64,000 nt of DNA. Origin: Tillus elongatus. Its lineage: Eukaryota > Arthropoda > Insecta > Coleoptera > Cleridae. Each line of letters starts with the position of its first letter. The stretch's first letter is position 1. A program made the position numbers and the translations under genes. Under the pieces are notes generated by a model. It ran no database searches and was not told the origin of the DNA. It saw nothing but the letters and a program-made list of their open reading frames with translations. The stretch is taken from the NCBI GenBank assembly GCA_964006375.1, contig OZ023267.1, positions 19,468,539-19,532,538 on the forward strand. Reading direction: 5' to 3'. Positions 21,223-33,440 of this stretch are shown in pieces.

Positions 21223-22042
21223 TTTTTTTTTCAACAACAAACCACAAGGGCTTATAGCCTAAATACTCTCGTACCGTGGGTGTCGACAAGGAGGAAAGAG
21301 GCAACTTGTTAATTCTGGACGTGAAGTTTTGTAGGAAGAAAGCTCCTCTGAGCAGTGCCCGTGCAGATATCTATAAAAGAGAGAGAGAGAGAGAGGTCAC
21401 CAACGGCACGTCGGCGGGCAAGGGATGGCAGCCTTTGAGTGAGGGTAGGGTCACCGATGAGACATATAGCTCTCTTCTAAATGGAGTCCAGGATAGCGAG
21501 TGTATAAGCGTAACCCCATATGTGGGAGCAGTATTCGAGGTTTGGCCTTATTTGTGAAGTATATAAGGTATAGAGATTAGCTGGTGAAAAGTATTTGCGA
21601 GCCTGGAAGAGGAAACCTAATTTCTTAGCAGCCGCTTCTGCAATTGATGTGACATGTTGGTGCCAATTGAGATTTCGATCCACAGAAACGCCAACAAGTG
21701 AAAAGGACTCATTACTTTGAATAACTTGGTTGTTCCTTGTGATGGGTCTAGGGCTGGTGTATCTCTTATGAGATAGAAAGCAAGACAGATTTGGTGGAGT
21801 TGAATTGTACAACATTTCTACTTCCCCAGTCTAATATTTTTGGAGATCCACAGAGACAGAACCCTCCATGAGTCTGCGATCCTCATCTAATTGGGCTGAA
21901 GAGACAGGCTTAGAATATTGTATATTTGAGTGGAGGGTGCTGTCGTCCGCGTAACTGTGAACTGGGTTGGATGTGCTAGAGAGGAGGTTATTGATGTGGA
22001 GAAGAAACAAAGTAAGGGCTAAAGCCGAACCTTGAGTCCTTT
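21223..22042 (-). pseudogene. Jockey-family LINE fragment inserted in a Tigger-like gene
   Basis: 5'-truncated copy of the same subfamily as 49085-52378 and 53636-56268. It starts near motif B, includes YADDSTLHS, the SLVGVSVDRNLNWHQHVTSI thumb block and KYFSPANLYTLYTSQIRPN, and ends in an A-rich tail at 21223. An internal deletion removes part of the C-terminal region near 21370. The 7-bp duplication TAGTTCT (21216-21222 and 22043-22049) flanks it. Confidence 0.88.
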
Positions 22043-22049
22043 TAGTTCT

Positions 22050-22083
22050 GGCTTTCCAGGGTTCTTTCGTATTTTCTAACCAT
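22050..22083 (-). pseudogene. Tigger/jerky-like transposase, N-terminal start
   Basis: ATG at 22083 (minus) opens MVRKYERTLESQNY, matching the MVRxYxRKT start of psq-type HTH transposases in insects. Past the Jockey insertion, a shifted frame at 21222 continues with KKALDASENGMSRKTVDHI. Confidence 0.6.
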
Positions 22084-22267
22084 GATTAGTTAGTCAGCAA
22101 CAAACTACACCTGCAAAACTTGCACAAAAATTACAGGAATAATTACACTAGAGTAATGAACAATTGAGCACGCTGATGTCAAAGTAGGCAAAGGTCTCAT
22201 AGTAGCACAGATTGACAGTAGGTGTTAAAATTTAATAAATGCGGTGCCAAATATTTAATCATCCATT

Positions 22268-22558
22268 AATACTGGATACTACGACGACGTCCTGGGGTCA
22301 CGTTAAAGAATATTTTCTAATAATTCTGAGATAAAAAGTTAGAATTCTGAGATAAAAGTCAGAATTCTGTGATGGAAGCTCAGAATTCTAACATAAAATG
22401 TCAGAATTCTGACATAAAAACTTAGATTTCTGAGATAAAAAGTCAGAATTCTGACATAAGAAATCAGAACTCTCAGTTTATATCTCAGAACTCAGACTTT
22501 TTTTATCTCAGAATCATAAGAAAATATTTTTTGACGTGACCCAAGGGTGCCGTCGTAG
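22268..22558. mobile_element. MITE with 40-bp TIRs and internal AGAATTCT repeats
   Basis: Left end CTACGACGACGTCCTGGGGT and CACGTTAAAGAATATTTTCT; right end is the inverse (CTACGACGGCACCCTTGGGT read inward). The roughly 210-bp interior is about ten degenerate copies of a unit near 20 bp, CAGAATTCTGACATAAAAA, itself centred on a palindrome. No ORF. Superfamily unassigned. Confidence 0.85.
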
Positions 22559-22785
22559 GGTACTTATTACAAAACTAATAATTTAAATAGTTTATTTTTT
22601 TCAAGTATTTAGACAAACCAGTGACTAACTTCGGATTTTTTATTGCTAGCTTGTATATAATGGCATGTTTGAAGTACCGATTTTGCTATAAAATTGGCTC
22701 AAACCTCAAATTAATATCTCTTTTATGAATCCATTAAATTATTTTTCTGTTTCCGAAGGTGATGGCATTTTTTTTGTTAAAGCAA

Positions 22786-22850
22786 TTATTGTATCTATTT
22801 TTATTGTATCTATTTTTATTGTATCTATTTTTATTGTATCTATTAATTTT
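22786..22850. repeat. 16-bp minisatellite
   Basis: Four copies of TATTGTATCTATTTTT. Confidence 0.9.
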
Positions 22851-22859
22851 ATATAGACA

Positions 22860-23463
22860 GCTAAAATATTTTTTGTGGTTTCACAAGAGGTCAATTTAAC
22901 TCGTAAAGTTATTTATTTTGCCAATCATAGTTTTTTGCCTTCATCTTGGTTCATTTCAATGTCGTTTGGTTTATTAATTTAACTGGCTTGTAAAGATTCA
23001 AACAGTATAATAAGTTTTAATTGATAATGATTGTATCATAGTGTAGTTGATTTTTCGTTGTTGTGATTCGATAGCAACTTTATTTGCATACTTTACTTCG
23101 ACAGTTCACTTTGATTAAATAACCATTAAAATTTATAATAAGCCGATAGGCACGTTTTATTACACTCATACAAAAACATAAACTTTGGTGTAACAAACAG
23201 ATAATTTCTCATAGACCCTCTTTTTTTGTGTACATTTGTTGGATTTAAGTCTTAAAAAAGCTTTGAATTATAGAACGTTTTAATGGTTAAAGCTGCCCGG
23301 AATTCTGTTTCTTAGGTGGTATCAAAACCAAGACAAAATTTTATGTTATTTTGATTTTCTGTTTTATTGCTCGTTAGAATTTTGTCAACAAATGTCATAA
23401 TTTGCTATTGGCTAATTACACACACACACTACATATTTCTCTGTATCCATGCCATTACCTATA
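22860..23463. other. No gene recognised
   Basis: AT-rich unique-looking sequence without recognised signals. Confidence 0.5.
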
Positions 23464-24120
23464 TACAGTAAGGTCCGGGTTTTACGAGTAGCAGATTTAA
23501 TGAACTTCTCATTTAATGAACAAATTTTGGTGATTTGAATGGATACAATGCTAAAATGTTTCTGATTTAACGAGACCGCTTTTTAGGCGATTTCTGTTTT
23601 AGCGAGGTAATTATTGCGCTGATCCGTTCACATTTTCATTGGGATGCACAGATGTGCGAAAGTAAACAAGCGGGCTTCGTCTTTCTGCGAATTTCGTTGT
23701 CTCTACCTAAAAATATGACCATTCAGACACACTTGGACTAGATGCACATGTTTCTTGATCGAGACATGACACTAATGGGTAATACATTTTACTGTACACA
23801 ACACAAAAGAAAATAGTTATGGGTTCTTCCACTCACATAATGATAGAGTCCCTCTTACCCCTTGAAATCAACGTTCGTTAGTTCGATACAACTGTACATT
23901 TGTGTAGCTTTAGGTTTTTCTGTTTAAATATTGAAACTTGCGCCTTATTCCGATCAGTTTTCGATCACCGCGCGTTTGAGACGTGAATAGAGTCTTGTTT
24001 ACACAATGTCCGCGTTTGGTATTAAAAGAAACGCCTTACCATTGAAGAGAAAATGTCGATATTAAAGCAAGTGAAGACGGGAACGTCACTATCTGATAGC
24101 ACCTGTATACGGTATCTCGT
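23464..24120 (+). pseudogene. Pogo/Tigger element 5' end with transposase start
   Basis: A TA followed by CAGTAAGGTCCGGGTTTTAC gives a pogo/Tigger-type TIR. The AACGAG and AATGAAC words that follow are typical of these ends. Near 24006 an ATG opens MSAFGIKRN, and after a one-base shift the frame reads LTIEEKMSILKQVKTGTSL, the first helix-turn-helix of Tigger-like transposases. The copy stops soon after, so only the 5' end remains. It differs from the relic at 20700-22083. Confidence 0.7.
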
Positions 24121-24189
24121 TTTTTCTTTGACAAATAATATAAACGAAAACCTCATTGGATGCGGCGCTTTCATGGGACTTTGATATCT

Positions 24190-25148
24190 TTTTTTTTCTC
24201 CCTCAGGACTCGTCCGCGGCTTTGCCGCCCTGATAGCACTGTAACCTCTGGCTTATTGTGCATGCCCTTAGTCTTTTTACTCCACCCATTCCAAAATCAG
24301 TGTGCCTTGAACTAGTCTTGGTAGGGTGAAGTTTTATAATGCTCTGTCACCGGTCTAGACTGACCGTAGATCAGTTGTCTTTTGCGGTTCAGAGCTTTAC
24401 ACTCGCACAAGATGTGCTGGGCTGATTTCTCCCCCTCGTCGCAGAGTCTGCATGCGAGGTCCTCCTCGAACCGCCCCATTTCATGCAGGTGTTTCTTGAC
24501 GACCATGTGTCCCGTCAAGAGACCTGTTATGTTTCTGAGCTGTCCTCTGCTAAGATTTAGCAGCTCCACAGCTCTATTTGAACTGAGTTCCCCAATAACT
24601 GTCTTCCCATGTCTGAGCCCTGAACAGTCTGCCCAGTACACCTTGTGTTGGTTTCTGACCCAGGACTAAATGGCTCCCCTGGCAGTGCTCTTTGTCACGC
24701 CCAGAGCCGGTTCTGGTCCCATAAATGGTTCTGCTGACCCTCTCTTCGCGAGACTGTCAGATTCTTCATTGCCTTAGACCTCCGAGTGACCCAGCACCCA
24801 GATGAGGGTGACCTTATTCTGCCCAGCCAGGTCGCTTGTCTCGTCTCGGCACTCACTCACCAGCCAGAAATTTATCCGTGGGCTACTTAGGGCCTTAAGG
24901 GCTGCCTGGCTATCTGTGACTATGAGGATCCGCTTGTTGGTGTAGCCCCTCCTCTTGTTCTCTCGCACACAGTGCAGGATGGCGTACATCTCGGCCTGAA
25001 AGACCGTTGCATGGACTCCGAGGGCAATACTATCACTTACCCTCGGTCCTTCTGAATAAACACCTGCCCCCGTCCCACGCTCCCCGCTGTATTCGTCCGT
25101 GAACCAGACGAGCGCGTCCCGTGGTATGCCCGGCGTCTCCTCCCGCCA
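24190..25148 (-). pseudogene. LINE 3' end with RNase H domain (I/R1-superclade type)
   Basis: A GC-richer block on the minus strand. Positions 25148-24780 carry an RNase H domain: DALVWFTDEYSG (first Asp), ATVFQAEMYAILHC (Glu) and ILIVTDSQAALKAL (second Asp). Positions 24641-24330 carry the C-terminal tail with HGKTVIGELSS, GLLTGHMVVKKHLH and a zinc-knuckle-like CRLCDEGEKSAQHILCEC. A short 3' UTR ends in an A-run at 24190. The 9-bp duplication TTGATATCT flanks it at 24181-24189 and 25149-25157. Frameshifts near 24650-24775 break it. RNase H-bearing LINEs include I, Loa and R1-related clades. Confidence 0.88.
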
Positions 25149-25440
25149 TTGATATCTATTAGTCATAACGTCGTATCATAATTTTTGGTATGTGGCAAAA
25201 ATGTGAAAAGTCGCAAAACAATTGAAACTTGAAAACGATGAAGACTATGAAAATTTTTTTCCCTAAAAACGTTATAATTCGATGAATAATGCAAAAATGT
25301 AATATAAGGGGTATTTGAAAAAAAAGTTACTGTGATTGTCAAAATAATTTTGTAGGATGCAGCTCAAAACATCCTACAATTAACGTTAACAGTTTTTTCT
25401 CATATCTTGTATAATAACGGATCTATTGTAGTTTACCGAA

Positions 25441-26560
25441 GAAATGCTTAACCCTGTATATATGAGAACAGATAAAAACTGAAACTGACCCCGATTATGC
25501 GTTTTAGGAGGAACATTTGAAGAAATTTTTTCAAAATTCAAAGGTCGTGCTCTCTTATTTGTTTCAAGTTCTTTGCTTAAATGTTGCTAATTTTGACGTT
25601 TCAAATCGCGACTTTGACGTTTCACGAGACGATCACACCGATAACTCAAAAGACAGTGGGCCGATTTTGATGAAATTTGGTACGTACCTTACTTTGGTAA
25701 GTTTAAGTGGCTTGGATAAGTTCGTTAGCCAGGAAAATCGGACCAGTTTTTTCGGGAAAATTGTAGGTTTTCTTTCGGAGTTTTTTTATCTCCAAAAATA
25801 ACACAGCTATGACAACAAAATTTAACGTACACGTTTATGCTATCAAACCTACCCTACAGACCAAAATTCAGATCTCTAAGTTAAAATACTAAAAAAAGTT
25901 ATAGGCATTAAAAAAAATATTTTGGGTACCACTGGTGATCAGAGGAATGCACAAGAACAAAATATTTTGTGTGATTAGCAAAACCAATTGAATATTACAT
26001 ACAACGGTTAAGTTTTCTTGGCGCAAAAGAGTCCAGAAATAGCAGAACAAATATTTTGACAATTTTATAATTTTTCTCCTTGAAACGTCAAAGTCGCGAT
26101 TTGAAACGTCAAAATTTGCAATTTTCAGACAACGAAATTGGAGAAAATACGGATTATTTCGAAAAAATCTCTTAATAAGTGTATTTCACAGAGCCTTAAG
26201 TTTCAGCTTCAACCATCAACTTCAACCTTCATTTTACTAAAATATTTTCGGAAAATCCATTTCAATAAACCCTTTTCCTGATGCTTCGGCAGTAGTTTCC
26301 GCTATAGCGTTTATGGTTTAATAGTCTATATTTTATGAAATTTTCGTAGAAAAAGTTCGTTATTAAGAAGACCGCGACTTATGATTTTTAACAAGATTTC
26401 TTCAAATGACCACGAACTAGAACCCCTAAAACCCATATACGGGGTCAGTTTCAGTTTTTGCCTGTGTACACATATACAGGCTGATGCATTTCTAGGGTAA
26501 AGCTCAATATATCCGTTGTTATACAAGATATTAAGAAAAAGTATATACGTTAATTATAGG
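25441..26560. repeat. TA-core repeat relatives without a long (TA)n
   Basis: Contains the AACTGACCCCGAT arm (25478), the GATCACACCGATAACTC arm (25630) and the CAGGAAAATCGGACC block (25731), then an inverted arm near 26340-26460 (AACCCATATACGGGGTCAGT). The 25441-25640 junction joins both arms with almost no TA between them. Confidence 0.65.
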
Positions 26561-27375
26561 GTGTCTCAAGCTGTATCTTATTAACCTCTTTTGACAATTA
26601 CAGGGCGGCCCATAAGTCGTTGGTGATACACGCTTTATTTTTTTTAAATAGAACACCCCTTATGCTTTTGCATTTTTGTGTTCTCCATCAAATTATAATG
26701 CATGTTTGTAAGGGAAAAATGGATATTGTTCACCGTTTTTTATTTATTTCAATTGTTTTGCAACTTTTCACGTTTTTGGCACCTATTTCAAACGCATATC
26801 ACCAATTGTGATATGGCGTTTTTATCAATAGATAGTGGAGCCCCATGGAAATGACGCATTCAGAGAGCTTTTTCTTTGTATTACTCGTCGAAAAAATCGA
26901 GCTGCTGTATACGGTACTCTCAAATAGTGGCTGAATTTGAAACGTTTTCGCAGAAATGTTTTTAATGTTTCCGTAGATATCATTTTTTTGTAAGATTTTT
27001 GTGATATGTTGGTAATAAATAATAAATGTTTAGTAAGTTATCGTAAAAGAAAGTTGTCGAATTTTTGCGAAAAATATAATTTAGTGTAACATTACTGAAG
27101 GCAATTTATGTAAAAGAATTTACATACATTTTTTTCAATTTTGGTCCTAAAGCTGTTTGTGAATAATTATATCTTGCCAAGTGTGTAAATAGCTTAAAGA
27201 GGTTCGTTATCCAGGAAAATCGAACCAGTTTTTCTTTAAAGTTTATTTTCGGAAAATGTTTGTACTTTTTGAAACAATAAAACTATTTTAATGAAATATG
27301 GTACATTGTTAGTGCTATATAGGCTATAGTATCAAGATAATGTCCTTCTTGTAAAAACAAGACATATTTTCCATT
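26561..27375. other. Dispersed-repeat debris
   Basis: Includes an ACAGGGCGGCCCATAAGTCG terminus at about 26599, also found inverted near 28865 and, in variant form, near 7850 and 8025. No coding content. Confidence 0.5.
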
Positions 27376-27843
<468 letters not shown>

Positions 27844-28044
27844 ATAATAACACGTTTATTTCCCAACATTTACAAAACAATACTTAACAATATACAATCT
27901 TTCTTACTTTCTAAACGTAAGTACAATAAGCAATATCCGCTTAAGGCTTAGCCTTGCTTGCGGCATTATCTAATCAACAGTATGCAGATAGGATAGAGTT
28001 TCGAGACAAGCACCATGAGGCAATCATATATAAAAAAATTCTGG

Positions 28045-28348
28045 ACGCAGCAAGTGCGTTATGGTAGTGAATTTTCATTAAAATGTTTTTAATAACAAAT
28101 ATGTGTGTTCTTTTAAGAAAGCAGGCATCAAATTTGGTTACCAGTATAACCTATATACTAAAAACAATGTGCCATGTTTCATCAAAATAACTTTATTGTG
28201 TGAAAATATACAAAAATTTCCAAAAGTAAACTTAAAGTGTTCCCGAAAAAACACGTTTCTTGGTCAACCTTATAGGTTAATAGCAAATTGAGCTGTTCAA
28301 ATATGAAACATTTGATCAAAATTCGCTACCATAACGCACTTGCTGCGT
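28045..28348. mobile_element. MITE with ACGCAGCAAGTGCG terminal inverted repeats
   Basis: Complete copy: ACGCAGCAAGTGCGTTATGG at the left, and CTACCATAACGCACTTGC then TGCGT at the right. About 304 bp with no ORF. Its right end is the founding edge of a local tandem array. Confidence 0.8.
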
Positions 28349-28845
28349 TCAGAATTTCTTTTCTTACAAACATGCATTATATTGCGATGTAAAATGCAAA
28401 AATGCAATAACATAAGGCGTGTTTGATTAAAAAAAATCTGAAACATTTGATCAAAATTCGCTACCATAACGCACTTGCTGCGTTCAGAATTTCTTTTCTT
28501 ACAAACGTGCATTATATTTCGATGGAAAATGCAAAAATGCAATAACATAAGGCGTGTTTGATTAAAAAAAATCTGAAACATTTGATCAAAATTCGCTACC
28601 ATAACGCACTTGCTGCGTTCAGAATTTCTTTTCTTACAAACGTGCATTATATTTCGATGGAAAATGCAAAAATGCAATAACATAAGGCGTGTTTGATTAA
28701 AAAAAAATCTGAAACATTTGATCAAAATTCGCTACCATAACGCACTTGCTGCGTTCAGAATTTCTTTTCTTACAAACGGTGCATTATATTTCGATGGAAA
28801 ATGCAAAAATGCAATAACATAAGGCGTGTTTGATTAAAAAAAAAG
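28296..28845. repeat. Tandem array of a 135-bp unit (four copies)
   Basis: The word GCGTTC of the MITE end recurs at 28345, 28480, 28615 and 28751, giving periods of 135-136 bp. Each unit joins the MITE right end (CTACCATAACGCACTTGC) to TGCATTATATTTCGATGG and GCAATAACATAAGGCGTG. Copies are nearly identical, so the array is recent. The repetitive minus-strand ORF across it is an artefact. Confidence 0.92.
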
Positions 28846-29329
28846 GAAATTTGTATCACCAACGACTTATGGGCCACCCTGTGATTGTAGAAATATTATT
28901 TTAAGATGTAGCTCAACACACCCTATAATTAATATATATAAATTTTTTTCGTCTCTTATATAATAACGGATATATTGAACTTTATTGATTTTTTACGAAA
29001 ATTCGACAAAAATTGTATACCATTAAATGATAAACTCTATAGCTAAGGCTACTTGTCAAGCATCAGAGAAAGGGTCTATTTGAAATGAATTTTCTGCAAA
29101 TATTTTAGTAAAATGAAGGACAATGACGGTTGAAACTAAGACTTTAGGGTTTGTAAAACATCCTTCTTGAAACATTTTATTTCTATAGCCCGTATTAGAT
29201 TCAAGTTATTTGCCTAAATGTTGCCAATTTTGACATTTTAAATCGCCACTTTGACGTTTTGAGGAAAACCCCAATTTATTTTTCTTTAAATGCCTATAAC
29301 TTTTTTGTCTTTTGAGCTACATAGCTAAA

Positions 29330-29558
29330 TTTTGGTGGGTATCTTACCTATAAGGATATAAACCTGCGTGCCAAATTTGGTTGCCCTTACTTTGTTGATT
29401 CCGGAGATATAATTTTTTTTCGAAAGAAAATGCAAAATTTTCCGGGAAAACCTAGGCAGATTTTCCTGGCTAACGAACTTATCCAAGCTATTTGCAAAAG
29501 GAATTTTTTCACCAAATTTAATCAAAATCGGCCCATTATTTTTTGAGTTATCGGTGTG

Positions 29559-29631
<73 letters not shown>

Positions 29632-29654
29632 TATATATAAATATATATATAAAT

Positions 29655-29732
<78 letters not shown>

Positions 29733-29890
29733 TATATATATAAACATATAAAAATTGAAACTGACCTTGGTTATGTTTTCTGGGGGGCCTAATTAGCGCT
29801 CATGTGAAGAAATTTTTTCAAAATTCAAAAGTCGGGATCTCCTCATTAGTGAAAATTTTTTTTAAGAAAATTCACTAATAGGAACCGCAC
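29330..29890 (+). repeat. TA-core repeat, both arms
   Basis: Left arm (GCCAAATTTGGTTGCC, CTGGCTAACGAACTTATCC, GAGTTATCGGTGTGATA), interrupted (TA)n at 29562-29749, right arm AAACATATAAAAATTGAAAC then CTGACC, and terminus AGAAAATTCACTAATAGG. Confidence 0.75.
29562..29749. repeat. (TA)n microsatellite with A-rich interruptions
   Basis: About 180 bp of TA repeats broken by several AAATATATA words. Confidence 0.95.
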
Positions 29891-30110
29891 ATACATTCAC
29901 ACACGCATACATATACACGCCCGTGCACGCGCATATGCACTCTTACCCAACACTCATATATACACACACACAGTCACACACAAAATCACACACACATCCA
30001 CAGGCACAATCTCACACCCACACCCACATTCCCGCGCGCGCGCGCGTCCACTTACACGCCACGCAAATACAACACTACTGCTGTTATCCCAACAGCGCGC
30101 GTACAAGCGG
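29884..30110. repeat. CA-rich low-complexity tract with a (CG)n core
   Basis: Imperfect CACACA/CATACA run, with CGCGCGCGCGCGCG near 30032, unusual in this AT-rich setting. Reading frames here are not genes. Confidence 0.85.
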
Positions 30111-30159
30111 TCGATTATTAAATATCCATCTACGCACTTCACATCTGTATCTTGCCATC

Positions 30160-30160
<1 letters not shown>

Positions 30161-30254
<94 letters not shown>
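30161..30254. repeat. (TA)n microsatellite
   Basis: About 47 TA units without TA-core arms. Confidence 0.95.
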
Positions 30255-30257
<3 letters not shown>

Positions 30258-30531
30258 GTCATAGTAGTAATAGTAATATTTATTGAGCTAGATTATACAT
30301 TGTAACATTTCACAAATAAGTTGATAACTTGTGCTTGTCCAAGTCACAATTTTGATAGGTTTATCCAAATAGAGTAATCAAAACTTGTAAAGATGACATT
30401 GACTACTAAAATTTTGACATACCAACTAGTTCATTTTGCGTCCTTAATAAATCTGTTCATCGTTAACCCCATTCTCTGCATTTACTTCCCAACGCTCAAA
30501 AACTATTTAGTAACACTTTCTGCATCGAATC

Positions 30532-30533
<2 letters not shown>

Positions 30534-30590
<57 letters not shown>

Positions 30591-30700
30591 ATATAAAAAT
30601 AGAAACTGAGCCTGTATGTGGGTTCTAGGGGGCCTAGTTCGCGCTCATTTGAAGAAATTTCTTCAAAATTTAAAAGCCGGGATCTCCTCACTAAAAACAG
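30534..30700 (+). repeat. (TA)n plus right arm of a TA-core repeat
   Basis: (TA)n at 30534-30587, then AAACATATAAAAATAGAAAC and the GCGCTCATTTGAAGAAATT block. The left arm is absent. Confidence 0.75.
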
Positions 30701-30765
30701 GAAAAAAAACGGATAAAAAGTTGTACAGTAACATTATAACTAAATAATATAAATAAACCATGTTG

Positions 30766-31111
30766 GAACCTCGGTGGTTCAGGGGTCAGAACGTGTGCCT
30801 CTGAACCGAAGGGTACTGGGTTCGATCCCGGGGTACTCCTTTCACTTTTTCAGTACAAACTGTAAATTAACATCAACCGAGGTTCTGGCATTGTATTTGA
30901 GCCAGTTGAATGTCTGCACGTTCCGTCCTTCGGAGGGGGCGTAAAGCCGTCGGTCCCGTGTCCATGCGATGTTGGGCACGTTAAAGATCCCTACCCTTCT
31001 TACAGAAAGGCAGGGGTTCGGCAAAATTTCCAGGATAGTGAGGTGAAACTGCTTCCTGGCGTCGGTGATTGGCCATAGTCGCGGAAATAGGCCGACGTTA
31101 AAGAAACAAAA
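30766..31111 (+). repeat. tRNA-derived SINE, full-length copy
   Basis: A 346-bp copy with A box (TGGTTCAGGGG), B box (GGTTCGATCCC) and GACGTTAAAGAAACA end. Perfect 11-bp target duplication AAACCATGTTG at 30755-30765 and 31112-31122. Confidence 0.9.
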
Positions 31112-31122
31112 AAACCATGTTG

Positions 31123-31880
31123 CTTTAAATTTGTAATTATAGTTATTGCCTTAGGTAAAGCTATGGTCAGATGCAACTCAGCAAAAAATAGATACCAGCA
31201 AATTTGAATAATTATATCCGCGAAAACAACATTAAAAACTCGAAAAGTCTATGACCAATAGACTTAGGCTTCCGAGGTCACTTCAAACATATACACACCT
31301 AATTACATACGTTGTAGAATACCTATGCAGGGAAATTTTACAACAATCTGTGACCTTTTGAAATAAGAAAAATATCATGACTTTTTGTAAATCTTATACA
31401 GAAATCTTTGGTTGGATCAACGACAATTTTTTTCTCAAATTTAATGCTTGACCGCACTAATTTGGAATTTCCTTGGAAATTCCACACAAAACATATTATA
31501 AGAGGATACTGGTAACTTAAAAATGATAATTATGTACATAGCTATATTTAATTTGATTTAAGTTAATACATACAAATTAGGTGGTTTGTAATTCCGCAAT
31601 AAAACCGAGCAGATAACTGTTGAATTTGTCATACTTATTTATTTGCAGATTTAGTATGATTTAAAATTTCTCAGATATGTTGAACCTATTATTACAAGTG
31701 AACCACTGTAATCAAACGTTTGAGATTATACATGGTGTTTGTTTTTGTGTGCAAGGTCACATTTTTACTCAAATATTTTTATACGCACGCCACTATTTAA
31801 CATTTAACACATTTCCTCTGGCTTGTGAGTAAAATAGCAATTTTTGAAAAATTACCTCTACATTGACTAAAAAGTCGAAG
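31123..31880. other. No gene recognised
   Basis: AT-rich, unique-looking sequence. Confidence 0.5.
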
Positions 31881-32766
<886 letters not shown>

Positions 32767-33059
32767 AACGTATTGCAAAAATGAGTAATATGTTTTCCAT
32801 AATTTACCCAAATTACTTACTACTGAACATCACCTTTTATACTGAGTCTTAGGTAAAGACCGATACTGAGAGGGAGACGAAATCGCAGGAAATTTTCTGT
32901 GTATTGTATTTTAATTGTCGGACGAGTTTTTAAACTTTCTTTATCACTTTACCTGCCAAGTTTCAGAATAGTAATCCGTATCAAAGACAAAGCGCAAACA
33001 AAGGACTATGAATCAGTGGCGGCGCTCCGTTTAAGGAACTTTTTTTTATTGCCTTAGAA

Positions 33060-33160
33060 ATATAAATACTCTCGTAAGCATCTAGTTTCGCGGGTTGTCT
33101 AACATTTTTGATAAGTTTCAGATTTTTTCATCTATGTGGTGGTTATTATCCCAAATATGT
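33060..33160 (-). pseudogene. Penelope-like element, C-terminal end (inverted piece)
   Basis: The minus strand reads HIWDNNHHIDE and, after a shift, LDAYES, the C-terminal tail of the PLE GIY-YIG endonuclease ORF. It lies back-to-back with the plus-strand piece that follows. Confidence 0.7.
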
Positions 33161-33394
33161 TATATATTTAGAGGGTATCTATGAGATAAGTTGTAAAAAT
33201 TGTAATATTAAATACGTTGGGCAGACTAAGAGAACCATGGAGACTAGATTCAGGGAATATCTGGCACAGCTGAGATACGGTAGTGTGGACAAGTCATGCG
33301 TGGCAAAACATATTTGGGATAATAACCCCCACATAGATAAAGAAAATCTGAAACATCAAAAATGTTAGACAACTAGCGAAGCTAGATGCTTACA
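33161..33394 (+). pseudogene. Penelope-like element, GIY-YIG endonuclease fragment
   Basis: Reads GIYEISCKNCNIKYVGQT, then KRTMETRFREYLAQL, SCVAKHIWDNNPHID and KENLKH. GIY and YVG strands, the paired Cys (CKNC), the conserved Arg and the late His match the GIY-YIG domain that ends the ORF of endonuclease-positive PLEs. The reverse transcriptase is not present. The end ATGCTTAC is shared with the inverted piece at 33060 and with the copy at 40652. Confidence 0.85.
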
Positions 33395-33398
33395 GTAT

Positions 33399-33440
33399 GT
33401 ACTGAAAAAGTGAACGGGGAACCCTGGGAATCAAACCCAT
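33399..33440 (-). repeat. SINE fragment
   Basis: Reverse complement of the SINE B-box region and the CTTTCACTTTTTCAGTA block. Confidence 0.7.

Noticed and set aside
28297..28725. 142-codon minus-strand frame with three repeated peptides
   Set aside because: It arises from the 135-bp tandem array whose period is divisible by three; the DNA is repeated MITE ends, not a repeat protein.
29884..30110. CpG-island-like promoter at the (CG)n/CA tract
   Set aside because: It is a short simple repeat, not a broad GC-rich region, and no gene starts nearby.
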